A stretch of 64,000 nt of DNA, taken from Pseudomonas sp. CFBP 13711. Its GTDB lineage: Bacteria; Pseudomonadota; Gammaproteobacteria; Pseudomonadales; Pseudomonadaceae. Below are positions 8,086-17,332 of the stretch, piece after piece. A program made the position numbers and the translations under genes. Each line of letters starts with the position of its first letter. The stretch's first letter is position 1. The notes beneath the pieces are model-generated. The model ran no database searches and was not told where the DNA came from. It saw nothing but the letters and a program-made list of their open reading frames with translations. The DNA lies in the NCBI RefSeq assembly GCF_014842265.1, contig NZ_JACYVI010000003.1:62001-126000 (forward strand), in the 5' to 3' direction.

Positions 8086-9513
8086 TCAGTTGCCGTAGCC
8101 CACCACAGACTTGACTTCCAGGTACTCGCGCAAGCCGTACTCGCCCCATTCGCGGCCATTACCGGAGCGCTTCACGCCCCCGAACGGCGCGGCGAAATCG
8201 GCTGGCGGGTAATTCACATGCACGCTGCCGGCCTGTAACTGGCGGGCAACCTGACGCGCACGCTGTTGATCGGCCGATTGCACGTACGCCGCCAGGCCGT
8301 AGTGGGTGCCGTTGGCGATGGCAAGCGCGTGCGCTTCGCTGTCGTAGGTAATCATCGACAGCACGGGCCCGAAGATTTCTTCCTGAGCAATGGTCATGTC
8401 CGGCGCCACGTTGGCAAACACGGTCGGTCTGGCGTAGTAGCCCTTCTCGATGCCCGGCGGCAGTCCAACCCCACCCGTCACCAATTGCGCACCTTCGTCG
8501 ATACCGCTTTGAATCATTGCTTGCACCCGACGCCATTGCGCCCGGTTGACCAGCGGGCCGAGCTGGGTATTTTCATCCGTCGTGGGCCCCACGCTATAGC
8601 CTTCGGCGGCAGCCTTGGCAATCTGGATGGCGTCGTCCATCAGGTGGCGCGGGATCAGCATGCGCGTCGGGATCGAGCACGACTGACCGCTGTTGGTGAA
8701 ACAGGCGGCGACACCGCGGGTCACGGCATCCTGCAGGTCAACGTCGTCCAGCAGGATGTTCGCCGACTTGCCGCCCAGTTCCTGCGCCACGCGCTTGACC
8801 GTATCGGCGGCCGATCTGGCCACCAGCACGCCCGCGCGGGTCGAGCCGGTGAACGACAGCATGTCGATGTCCGGGTGTGCCGACAATGCGGCGCCCACTC
8901 CCGGCCCGTCGCCGTTGACCAGATTGAACACACCCGGTGGCACGCCCGCCTCGTCCAGCACTTGCGCAAACAGCAGGCTGCTCAGCGGTGAATATTCGCT
9001 GGGCTTGAGGACCATGGTGCAACCCGCCGCAAGGGCAGGCCCGACCTTGACCACGATCTGGTTGATCGGCCAGTTCCACGGGGTGATCAAGCCGCAGACA
9101 CCCACGGGTTCATGCCGGATCAAGGTAGTGCCCCGAGTTTCTTCGAACTGAAAGCGTTTCAGCACATCGATCAGTTGATTGAGGTGCAGCCAACCGCGCG
9201 GCACCTGAAATTTGCGGGAAAACGTGATGGGTGCGCCCATCTCGACGCGCATCGCCTGAGCGAATTCTTCTTGACGACGCTCGTAGATCGAGACGATCCG
9301 CTGCAGCAGCGCGATGCGCTCGGCGACGGACGTCCGGGCGTAACCCGGCAGCGCTTTGCGAGCGGCAGCCACGGCCCGGTCAACGTCGGTGGCATCGCCC
9401 AACGCCAGGCGCTCGACCACGGTTTCGGTGGCCGGATCAATGACGTCGAACCACGAGGGCGACGCCGGTTCGACCCAGCGCCCGTCGATGTAAAACCTGT
9501 CAGCGTTTGACAT
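8086..9513 (-). CDS. aldehyde dehydrogenase family protein
   Basis: A 475-residue NAD(P)-dependent aldehyde dehydrogenase of normal length. Visible motifs are TPWNWPINQ (cofactor pocket), KPSEYSPLS, FTGSTRAG, the general-base Glu in AQELGGKSAN and the catalytic Cys in NSGQSCS near residue 280. EEIFGPVLS and PFGGVKRSGNGREWG appear towards the C-terminus. The start is ATG at 9513; the GAAGGAG ribosome site lies within the longer open frame, which rules out the earlier ATG at 9531. In the operon it presumably oxidises a semialdehyde made by one of the hydroxyacid dehydrogenases to the acid. Confidence 0.92.
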   Translation of the reverse strand: MSNADRFYIDGRWVEPASPSWFDVIDPATETVVERLALGDATDVDRAVAAARKALPGYARTSVAERIALLQRIVSIYERRQEEFAQAMRVEMGAPITFSRKFQVPRGWLHLNQLIDVLKRFQFEETRGTTLIRHEPVGVCGLITPWNWPINQIVVKVGPALAAGCTMVLKPSEYSPLSSLLFAQVLDEAGVPPGVFNLVNGDGPGVGAALSAHPDIDMLSFTGSTRAGVLVARSAADTVKRVAQELGGKSANILLDDVDLQDAVTRGVAACFTNSGQSCSIPTRMLIPRHLMDDAIQIAKAAAEGYSVGPTTDENTQLGPLVNRAQWRRVQAMIQSGIDEGAQLVTGGVGLPPGIEKGYYARPTVFANVAPDMTIAQEEIFGPVLSMITYDSEAHALAIANGTHYGLAAYVQSADQQRARQVARQLQAGSVHVNYPPADFAAPFGGVKRSGNGREWGEYGLREYLEVKSVVGYGN

Positions 9514-9527
9514 GGCATCGGGCTCCT

Positions 9528-10409
9528 TCACTCGCCTTCCCTGGCCAGCATGCGGTACATCTCGGTGTGGTCCGTGGCAGGCGTGGCATCCTGCGCCACG
9601 TCGTTCCAGACCTTGATCGCGCTCTGGCCGAAGAGCATCGGGTAATCCAGCGCGTCCGAAAGCCCCTTGGCGATTTTCAGATCCTTGTTCATCAGCTGCA
9701 TCGAAAAGCCTGAGCCGAAGGTGCCGCTGAGCATGAATTGCCTGGCTTTGTTCAGCGAGGTGTTACTGCCGCCGCTCGAGGCATTGAGCACGTCGACCAT
9801 GACGCCGGGGTCAATGCCGAAGCGTTTGGCGACATGCAGCGCCTCAACCGTGGCCATCAAGCCCGCTGCCGACACGAAATTGTTCAGCGCCTTGGCCGCA
9901 TGACCCGAACCGGCGTCGCCGATGTGCAGGATGTTCTTGCCCATGGCGTCGAGCACCGGGCGGCCACGCTGCAGGACCTCGGCATCGCCCCCCACCAGAA
10001 TCGCCAGGCTGCCGTCCACGGCGCGCTTCACTCCTCCCGAAACGGGCGCGTCGAGGTAGTGCAGGTTGAGTGTCTTGAGACGCTGCCCCAGTTCACGGGA
10101 ACGCGCGGGTTCCGAAGAACTCATGTCGATCACCACAGCCTGCGGCGCGAGGGACGCGGCCCAGCCGTCTTCGCCCAGCAACACACGCTCGACGATGTCC
10201 GAGTTCGGCAGCATGGTGATGAGGATGTCGAGGGATTTAGCGTTCTCGGCGGTGAGCGCGCTGGCGTTCAGGGTCGCCTGCACGTCACGCAGACGGCCGG
10301 CGTCGGCGTCAGCGAGAAACAGTTCAAAGCCGGCTTTGGCCAGGCAGGCCGTCATGGGAGTGCCCATCATGCCCAATCCGATGAAGCCGATACGTTGCGG
10401 TTGCGTCAT
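9528..10409 (-). CDS. NAD(P)-dependent beta-hydroxyacid dehydrogenase, first gene of the operon
   Basis: A 293-residue member of the 3-hydroxyisobutyrate dehydrogenase family. It has GFIGLGMMGTPM at the N-terminus, DAPVSGGVKRAVDG in the middle and the catalytic-Lys helix GHAAKALNNFVSAAG. It is the first gene of the minus-strand operon, 14 bp before the aldehyde dehydrogenase, which fits a two-step oxidation of a primary 3-hydroxyacid through a semialdehyde. A good sigma-70-like promoter with an embedded palindrome lies about 90-118 bp upstream. Confidence 0.88.
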   Translation of the reverse strand: MTQPQRIGFIGLGMMGTPMTACLAKAGFELFLADADAGRLRDVQATLNASALTAENAKSLDILITMLPNSDIVERVLLGEDGWAASLAPQAVVIDMSSSEPARSRELGQRLKTLNLHYLDAPVSGGVKRAVDGSLAILVGGDAEVLQRGRPVLDAMGKNILHIGDAGSGHAAKALNNFVSAAGLMATVEALHVAKRFGIDPGVMVDVLNASSGGSNTSLNKARQFMLSGTFGSGFSMQLMNKDLKIAKGLSDALDYPMLFGQSAIKVWNDVAQDATPATDHTEMYRMLAREGE

Positions 10410-10499
10410 GTCCGTGCCCTTTGATTTTTATGTTCTTGTCAATGGCGTCGAGGCGGCGTCAGCCTTTCCTGCGTGACGTTCACCAGCAGGTGAAATAAA

Positions 10500-10527
10500 A
10501 CTATAGGGCTGTCATACAATCGGTCAA
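10500..10527 (-). promoter_or_regulatory. sigma-70-like promoter of the catabolic operon with embedded GntR/FCD operator
   Basis: On the minus strand, TTGACC (10522-10527) and TATAGT (10500-10505) are 16 bp apart. The spacer contains TTGTATGACAG (10509-10519), the palindrome also found, with one or two changes, at 8026-8036 and 11940-11950. An operator inside the spacer would let a repressor block polymerase directly. The same site is about 83 bp before the divergent NIPSNAP gene, so it could control both directions. Confidence 0.6.
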
Positions 10528-10601
10528 TAGGATAATTTACGTTTTCTTACCAGCGGCACCTGCTTGCAACTTTTGTCAGCAGCCCTAACAGGAGAAGAAA
10601 A

Positions 10602-10928
10602 ATGATCGTTGAATTGCGCACCTATCACTGTGCTCCCGGCCGCCTGCCTGCATTGCATGACCGGTTCACCAGCACGACGCTGGGATTTTTCGAGAAGTAC
10701 GGGATCAGGCAGGTCGGCTTCTGGACCAACCTGACGGGGGCGACCAATCAGTCGCTGACGTACCTGTTGCAGTGGGAGAGCCTGGCCGAGCGCGAGACGA
10801 AGTGGAATGCGTTTCAGGCGGACGCCGAGTGGATCGCCAAACGCGCGGCGACTGAAGCCCAGGCGATTATCGTGGAGCGGATCGAGGTGCAGTTCATGGC
10901 GCCGACGGGGTATTCGGCGTTGCGATGA
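10602..10928 (+). CDS. NIPSNAP family protein
   Basis: A 108-residue protein starting MIVELRTYHCAPGRLPALHDRF, the characteristic beginning of NIPSNAP/EthD-like ferredoxin-fold proteins, with a Trp-rich middle (LLQWESLAERETKWNAFQAD) usual for the family. Such proteins often sit in catabolic clusters, where their role is poorly defined (small dimeric lyase, isomerase or accessory protein). AGGAG is seven bases before the ATG. It is divergent from the large operon across a shared regulatory region and probably belongs to the same regulon. Confidence 0.85.
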   Translation: MIVELRTYHCAPGRLPALHDRFTSTTLGFFEKYGIRQVGFWTNLTGATNQSLTYLLQWESLAERETKWNAFQADAEWIAKRAATEAQAIIVERIEVQFMAPTGYSALR

Positions 10929-11148
10929 AAGGAGAGCGCTGAAGGCCGTTTGAATATCCGTTGCTGCGGTAACGGCTGCGTGAGCGGACTCCAGTCAGGG
11001 TTGACGCGACACCTGTCGGCGCCGCTGGAGGCAAGACCGCAGTGAATGGCGAAGGTCTGCCAGACAAGGCGTCTGACACGCGCCTGTGCTGTGCTCGCGA
11101 CTCGTGACATCACCGCATCGCGTGCTGTCGACGTACGGCGGCGAACCG

Positions 11149-11829
11149 TCACTCGACCGCATGCGCCCCTGTCGCTGCCAGCAGTTCAAGGACGTTTTTC
11201 GAAGCGTTCTCGACGTGGAGCAATGCCGCAGCGCAGGCACTTTCTTCATCGCGCAACTGGATGTTGCGGACGATTTCCTTGAGTTCGGCGAGGGTGTGAG
11301 GCATGCGCCCTTCCCGGCCCAACGACAAGGCGCGCAGAAGGCTGACGCGGTTGTTGAGCTGTTCGAGCATGCTGCCGACGACGCGGCTTTGTTCGATGTC
11401 GAGGAGGACGTGGTAGAAGCGTCGTTTGATGTCCAGCAAGGCGGTGCCATCGACGCTGGTGGTGCGCGACTGTTCGGCGAATTCGTCGAAGACTTCACTC
11501 AATTCGCCCACGTCTTCGTCGGTGGCGTAACGAACGAAGTTGCGCACGGCCAGGACTTCCAGCGCACCGCGCACGTCATAGATTTGCACCGCATCTTTGG
11601 CATCCACCGAAGCGACATAGGCGCCGCGATGGGGCACCTGCTCCACCAGGCCTTCGGCTTCGAGCTGCCGCAACGCTTCGCGCAACGACGTGCGGCTAAC
11701 GTCTAGGGCCGTGTAAAGCTGTTGCTCGACCAGACGATCGCCGGGTTTGAAACGCCCCGAGATGATTTCGTTGCGCAGTGCATCCTGCACTTGATGCCGC
11801 AAGGACGATGCCTGACGTAGTACTTTCAT
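11149..11829 (-). CDS. GntR family transcriptional regulator, FCD (FadR-like) subfamily
   Basis: A protein of about 226 residues. The N-terminal winged helix reads SLRHQVQDALRNEIISGRFKP, LYTALDVSRTSLREALRQLEAEGLV and PHRGAYVASV, the canonical GntR pattern. The rest is an all-helical FCD ligand domain. The open frame runs 105 bp further upstream, but ATG at 11829 begins MKVLRQASS just before the HTH and suits family length. It faces the NIPSNAP gene and is the obvious regulator of the catabolic operon. A palindrome like the two operon sites is found about 110 bp upstream of its own start, consistent with autoregulation. The effector is presumably a pathway acid or lactone. Confidence 0.88.
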   Translation of the reverse strand: MKVLRQASSLRHQVQDALRNEIISGRFKPGDRLVEQQLYTALDVSRTSLREALRQLEAEGLVEQVPHRGAYVASVDAKDAVQIYDVRGALEVLAVRNFVRYATDEDVGELSEVFDEFAEQSRTTSVDGTALLDIKRRFYHVLLDIEQSRVVGSMLEQLNNRVSLLRALSLGREGRMPHTLAELKEIVRNIQLRDEESACAAALLHVENASKNVLELLAATGAHAVE

Positions 11830-11939
11830 GCTGTATCCCTGATGACCTGTAAATGTCGTGATGGAGACTCTCGTGGGACAAGGGTCACTTTGAACCTGCG
11901 GGCCGATCCTCATGATGCGACCCGTCGAAAGCAATCGTA

Positions 11940-11950
11940 TTGTATTACAG
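11940..11950. promoter_or_regulatory. candidate GntR/FCD operator upstream of the regulator gene
   Basis: TTGTATTACAG differs by one base from the TTGTATGACAG found in the operon promoter. It lies 111-121 bp before the regulator's start, and on the minus strand it overlaps a TACAAT -10-like hexamer. Third member of the putative regulon motif. Confidence 0.5.
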
Positions 11951-12162
11951 GAATTAACGGGGAATTTAAATCAGCAGGTGATCCGGTGGTGGTTCGCCAT
12001 GCGCCGTGGCGGCAGATTGGCCAGGCATTCAGGTCGCTTGCGCTTTAGCATCGCGGCTGAAGTTATGGCCCACAAGCGGTCACTCCTTTCTTACTCAAAG
12101 CGGCTCGCCTCTGCACTCAGCCCGCTGCTAGCATCCACTCATTGATAACCTGAGATCGTTCC

Positions 12163-12621
12163 ATGCTACGGATTGCAATCGTCTTTAGTTTCACGGCCAT
12201 CTTTTCTCTGCCAGCGTCGGCACAGGAGCAATTTCAGTGTGCCGCGGCAACCGTCACCATTGCGGTAGATGCGACCAGGCCATTGCGATCAACAGAAGGC
12301 GCAGACGTTATTCTCCGGGTAGAACGCGGCACTCGTTCAACAGTCTTGCGGTACAGCAATGTGGATTTCATCGGCGGCGAATGCGACACCGATGCAAATC
12401 ACGCTAGCCGGATCATCTATCAAGCTGTCTGTGGCGGCAGCGGTTGTCATGATTTATCCAACTGGGGAGTCATCAATCCTGAAAGCCTTCAAGCCCTGCT
12501 GGTTCCTTCGGACGACAGCCTTGAGCCAGCCATTGCCCTCCTCGGGCATAAGCCGATGCTGAAAGGCAAACCGATGAATGTGAGCGCTGAAGCACACCGG
12601 CTGGGATTACCTACGCCGTAA
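12163..12621 (+). CDS. small secreted protein of unknown function
   Basis: A 152-residue protein with a clear Sec signal peptide (MLRIAIVFSFTAIFSLPASA, cleavage after ASA). The mature part has several cysteines (FQCAA, GECDTD, AVCGGSGCHD), suggesting two disulfide bonds in the periplasm. I do not recognise a family. It stands alone between the regulator gene and a stretch without genes; the ribosome site is weak. AT content here is higher than in the flanking operons. Confidence 0.7.
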   Translation: MLRIAIVFSFTAIFSLPASAQEQFQCAAATVTIAVDATRPLRSTEGADVILRVERGTRSTVLRYSNVDFIGGECDTDANHASRIIYQAVCGGSGCHDLSNWGVINPESLQALLVPSDDSLEPAIALLGHKPMLKGKPMNVSAEAHRLGLPTP

Positions 12622-13072
12622 GGTGCACTGGGCCAAAAAAGCGATAGCCGACGATGAAGCCTCTTTCACCCAAATCGAACGGGACCCAGGTCGTTCTTCA
12701 CCTGTTCTTGCCTTGCCTGATCGCCGCTCGGCGAATCTACGTACGGAACCTGGCAAGCATCTGCCGAAGGTCAAGGGCCGCCTCACCCGGCGAACAGATC
12801 AAACACGCCTCCGAACACCGGGTCCACTCCAGCGCTGAAGCCCTTGAGAGCCAACCTTCGCACGCCCCTCCAAACGAGGACGGGATAACGGCCTTCGTCA
12901 ATGGGGTCAGGGATAAGAAGCGGATCAGTGGATCCAAGTGCAGTTAACTAATTATTTAAGAAAACGGTGCTTAAGATCTCCCCTCTTCGGCCGATTATAT
13001 GGGATTGCTGAGTTTAATTAACGCTCATCACCTTTGAGTCAGAAACTGATATACATCTGGAGCCAACAAGTA
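12622..13072. other. 451-bp stretch without a supportable gene
   Basis: Open frames of 71-97 codons exist on the plus strand, but they lack ribosome sites and recognisable protein patterns. The last 130 bp are AT-rich and probably hold the promoter of the periplasmic binding protein gene. No repeat or mobile-element end was seen. Confidence 0.5.
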
Positions 13073-13921
13073 ATGTTACGTCTGACCTGCAAAGCTATCC
13101 TTATTGCGCTGTCGTTTGGCCTTTCAACTATCGCCGCTTCTGAAGATCTTAAAGTCTATAGTTTCTCGCCTGTCAATCAATACAACCTTAATCTCTCAGC
13201 CACTTTCTGGAACCCGATCATACGGTACGTGTCCGAAAAAAGCGGCGTGAACCTCACGCTGAAATTAGGCCGCACCTCCTCTGACACGACCAGTTATGTG
13301 CTCGCACAAGAGGTTGATTTTGCATTTACCAATCATCTCTTCAGCCCTGAGCGCGACAAAATGGGCTGGAAGGTATTTGGCCGCCGTGACGCCCCTGCCC
13401 TCGAAGGACAAATCGTGGTCCCCGCCGATTCGCCCATCCATAGCCTTTCCGAACTGGAAGGCAAAGAGGTCGTGTACCCCGGCCCCGAATCGTTTATTGC
13501 TTACAAAGTCACCAGCTCGGAACTGGTAAAAAAAGGGATACATACGTCTACGGTATTTGCAGGAAACATGGACGGCGCCTTCAGCCAGCTGCTCAGCGGC
13601 AAGGCTCAGGCGATGGGTGTCAATTCACAGCTTGTCAGCGGCTACACGGAGAGAGAAGGTCAATCGTTCCGCGTATTGTGGAGTTCGTCCTCGTTCAATG
13701 ATTTAGCCCTCATGGCCTCCCCTCGTATTTCTCAGAAAGAACTTGATGCGGTAGCCAACGCATTTTTCAACATGCAGTACGATAAAGACGGCAGCAAGAT
13801 TCTTCATGAGGCGACCGAGTTAGTTCATGCACCGGCACCGATTACCTTTATTCCTGCGACGGCAGCGGATTACGCTTCCTATCGTGATTTTTACAGCAGC
13901 TTGCCGGCAAACCTTAAGTAA
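13073..13921 (+). CDS. PhnD-type periplasmic solute-binding protein (phosphate/phosphite/phosphonate-binding family)
   Basis: A 282-residue periplasmic protein with an N-terminal signal peptide (LTCKAILIALSFGLSTIAASE). The mature domain has the PhnD family features YVSEKSGVNLTLKLG, a GKEVVYPGPESFIAYK hinge segment and FIPATAADYASYRDFY at the end. The frame opens from a TTG at 13034, but ATG at 13073, with GGAG ten bases earlier, places the signal peptide at the terminus. No permease or ATPase follows. Instead a membrane GGDEF-EAL protein starts 31 bp downstream, so this protein more likely acts as a ligand-sensing partner of that receptor than as part of an importer. Confidence 0.82.
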   Translation: MLRLTCKAILIALSFGLSTIAASEDLKVYSFSPVNQYNLNLSATFWNPIIRYVSEKSGVNLTLKLGRTSSDTTSYVLAQEVDFAFTNHLFSPERDKMGWKVFGRRDAPALEGQIVVPADSPIHSLSELEGKEVVYPGPESFIAYKVTSSELVKKGIHTSTVFAGNMDGAFSQLLSGKAQAMGVNSQLVSGYTEREGQSFRVLWSSSSFNDLALMASPRISQKELDAVANAFFNMQYDKDGSKILHEATELVHAPAPITFIPATAADYASYRDFYSSLPANLK

Positions 13922-13952
13922 ATAATCTGACATTTAGCTGGAGAGGCTATTA

Positions 13953-16871
13953 ATGACTTTCTTTAAAAGCCTGCTGCCAAAATCGCTGACGTCGCAAATA
14001 TTGGGAATGTTGTCTGTTCTGATAGTCGTATTCCTTACGGCCGGCCTGGGTCTGTTTTATAAAAATCAGCTTCTTCAACATATCGAGGAAATCCAAGACA
14101 CCGCCAATATGCTGATCGAGGTTGCCGCGCAAGCCGTGGAGGAAAGCGTAGTCATCGGCGATTACGACACCATCAAAAGAACCCTCGAAAAGACCCTGGC
14201 TCGCTCGCCATTCCAATCCGCCATGTTTATTGACCTGTCAGGTGGCGTCATTCGCCTGCAGGCGCCCAGCGCGCCGGTTGGCAGAGCCCCCGCATGGATA
14301 GAGTCCGAGGTCGCTGCACGATTGTTCGATGTCAACCGTCCGATAACGATCGGTGGGAAAGATTATGGCGTGATGCGCCTGTCATTCAACGCCGAGAAAA
14401 TAGCGACCGAACTTTGTAATTTGGTGGTGCAAGCTACGGTACTGGCAGTGCTTTTTTTGCTTACAAGTTTGTTATTGATGGGCTGGGTGATCAAGCGTTC
14501 GCTTGCCCAGCTGGACAAGCTTCACTCCTATGAAGCGGAAATCGCTTCCGGCGAAGTGGCAGCAGAGGCTATGTTGGTCGCAGATGCTCCCGTCGAAATA
14601 CAGGAAGCAATCAAAGCGGTAAACCGTACTGCGGCAAACATGCGTAATCACTTTGGTCAGCGCATCGAATCGTTGATGAACACCCTGGTGCAGCATAAAA
14701 ACGCCCTGGATGAGGTTTCAATCGTTTGCGAATGTTCGCCGTCCGGTCGCATCACCTATGTCAACGAACGATTCGTGACAAGCTCACAGCGTTCCCGGGC
14801 CGAGCTTTTAGAGTTGACGATCGATCAAGTCTGGAACGGCATGTCTTCAACCACTCAGCCGTGGCAGTGGGCACCTGAACGCGGAGTGTGGAACGGTGAG
14901 GTCAGGCTTACCGGTCTTGCCGGTAAAGAGAAATGGCATCAACGCACCATCATCCCTATTCTCGATGACAGGGGCGGCGTTGAAAAATATATCTGCATCG
15001 ACATCGATATTACGGATCGAAAAGAGTTTGAGGATGCGATTCTCGATAACGCCAGAAGGCAAAACCTGATCGCCCTGTTTGGCCAGCAGGCACTGACAGA
15101 GGAAAACGTCAGCGCCCTGGGTGAACTGGCCGCACTGACGGCCGCGCAAGGGTTGAGCATGAGTAAGGCCGCTTTGTTAGTCGTTGATCGAGTGAGTCAC
15201 GGAGTCATCCTCGACGCCAGGACCGGCTTTACCAGCGTTGATGCCCGGAATGGCTACACGAATGAATTCTTGAGCGGTATGGGTTCTTCTGGCGGGCTTG
15301 AGATTATTTCCGATACGCCTGATGCATCGTACAAGTTGCTGTCGATTGACACCGTGGAAGCTGAGCGCATTGGAAGCCGTATAGAGGTCGATATACCGTG
15401 CGGGAATGCCTTTAAGGGTGTGCTCGGAGTCTATGCCACCACGGGGCAGCCCTTTACCCGTGAAGATGTTAGCTACCTCCAAACGTTGGCAAACCTGTTG
15501 GCCGCCGCGCTTGAACGGGATGACGCGAAGAAAAGGCTCACCTATCTGGCCGAAAATGATTCGCTTACACATCTGCCTAATCGCTGGTTTCTGAATAATT
15601 AGCTGCACACTGCAATCAGCCGCACTGCATCAGCGCCCTCTGCAATAAGCGTCATGTTCATCGATCTGGACAGATTCAAAACCGTGAACGACACCATGGG
15701 GCATTCCGTAGGGGATGAATTGCTCATCCAGGCAAGTCGGCGCCTGGAGGAATATATCGATGACGACAGTCTGGTTGCGCGGCTGGGGGGCGATGAATTT
15801 TCGATTGTTGTCACACAGGCTGCTTATTCGGAGAGCTCCATAAAATCGCTCGCGACCCATATTGTCGACGCTTTGGCGAAACCATTTAATCTTCGCGGTC
15901 AGGATATATTCGTTTCAGCGAGTGTTGGCATTGCTAATTATCCCTTTGACGGGGATGACGCTGGCGTCATCCTCAAGCATGCTGATACCGCCATGTACCA
16001 TGCAAAAAAGAGCGGTCGTAATAATTTCAAGTTTTACACTGCCGAGATGAATGAAAGTGCCGTCAAGCGTTTGCAAACTGAAACGCTGTTGCGGGGCGCG
16101 CTTGATCGCGACGAGTTCATTCTGCATTTCCAGCCCAAGGTCAGCCTCGCAGACGGCAGCATCAGTGGTTTGGAGGCGTTACTGAGGTGGAATCATCCAG
16201 AGCTCGGCCTGGTTTCTCCCGCTGACTTTATCCCTATGCTTGAAGACACCGGCCTGATCATTCCTGTGGGCGAATGGGTCATCCGGAAGGTCTGTGAAAC
16301 CCTAAAACGTTGGGAAGATAACAATCTCGGGGTGGTACCGATCGCCGTCAACCTTTCAGCCAGGCAGCTTCAGGTAAAAGGACTGGCTAAAATCGTCAGG
16401 CATATCCTGGAAGAATACGGTATCCACCCTGCTCTTTTAGAGTTCGAGCTCACTGAATCCGTGCTGATGATTGAACCCGAGTCGGCGGTTGAAATACTTC
16501 GAGAGATAAAGTCATATGGCATAGGGCTTTCGGTCGATGATTTCGGAACGGGTTATTCCAGCCTGGCCTACTTGAAGCGATTCCCTATCGACACTCTTAA
16601 AATCGATAGAATGTTCATAAAAGATATAACAAGCAATCATGAAGACGCGGCGATCACCCGCGCGGTCATCGTATTGGCGCACGAACTGGATCTAAACGTC
16701 ATTGCGGAAGGCGTCGAAACATCTGACCAACTAGAGTTGCTTGTCAAACATGGCTGCGATCAAATTCAGGGCTATCTTTTCAGTAAACCCGTCACAAGTG
16801 ATGAGTGTGCCGCCATGATTAAATCTTCACGCACGTTGGCTATAAGATTTTCTGAACCTGATTTTGCCTGA
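13953..16871 (+). pseudogene. membrane PAS-GAF-GGDEF-EAL cyclic-di-GMP protein interrupted by an in-frame amber codon
   Basis: One continuous frame of 973 codons except for TAG at 15600-15602 (codon 550). Upstream: transmembrane helix about 18-38, periplasmic sensor to about 150, second helix about 155-175, a PAS domain about 255-350 and a GAF domain about 370-520, ending in the GGDEF start DSLTHLPNRWF. Downstream in the same frame: FIDLDRFKTVND, an intact GGDEF motif (612-616) in LGGDEFSIV, an EAL motif (741-743) in GLEALLRWNH and the EAL-domain loop DDFGTGYSSL. The homologous position normally holds a Gln-type residue, so CAG to TAG is the simplest change. The downstream half could start at ATG 15654, but it has no ribosome site and would lack the first part of GGDEF. 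Either a recent pseudogene, readthrough, or a sequencing error. Confidence 0.8.
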
Positions 16872-17071
16872 ATCAGTATCTGCAGCATTTGCAAGACCCG
16901 ACAGGACGGGCATCGGTGCTTGCACCCAGGGTGAATACCCCCCGGGGCCTCCCCCTTCAGAGCCGTCGCAGCTCTGGCGAACACCATTGGGGTCGCGACG
17001 CAGCCCGGTTATGGGCACACTGTGCAGCATTCGCCTGAATACACAGCGCCTAACCTCTATCCGGACGTCAC

Positions 17072-17311
17072 ATGACACCCAACGCAGAACTCTATAACCC
17101 TTCAACCGAATACGCTGACAAGCTGATTTCGCGGATCGGCCAAACACCTTCGTGGATCGCCAAGCGCATCGGTGTCACCGACAAGCGCATCCGCTACATC
17201 CTGGATGGCGAAAGAACCGTCAAGGGCGAAACCACGCCCATTCAGATGACCTACACCGAGCAGTTCGCCCTTGAGTGCCTTGTCCAGGAGGCCATCGCGC
17301 TGAAGAGGTAA
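17072..17311 (+). CDS. small helix-turn-helix protein
   Basis: A 79-residue protein. A helix-turn-helix is suggested by LISRIGQTPSWIAKRIGVTD followed by KRIRYILDGER (about 18-50), resembling the XRE/Cro layout, with a short C-terminal helix. The ribosome site is weak. It ends 21 bp from the stop codon of the convergent P-loop ATPase gene, so the two form a tail-to-tail pair. It is a candidate binder of the TATAG array upstream of that ATPase; this is inference only. Confidence 0.6.
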   Translation: MTPNAELYNPSTEYADKLISRIGQTPSWIAKRIGVTDKRIRYILDGERTVKGETTPIQMTYTEQFALECLVQEAIALKR

Positions 17312-17332
17312 CCATCCCGGGCTGCCGCGAGG

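Noticed and set aside
12623..12947. Two overlapping plus-strand frames of 71 and 97 codons
   Set aside because: No ribosome site, no domain pattern and no signal peptide; probably chance frames in GC-rich sequence.
13073..16871. PhnD-type protein as part of a phosphonate ABC importer
   Set aside because: No PhnC/PhnE-like ATPase or permease is adjacent; the only neighbour in the unit is the cyclic-di-GMP receptor.
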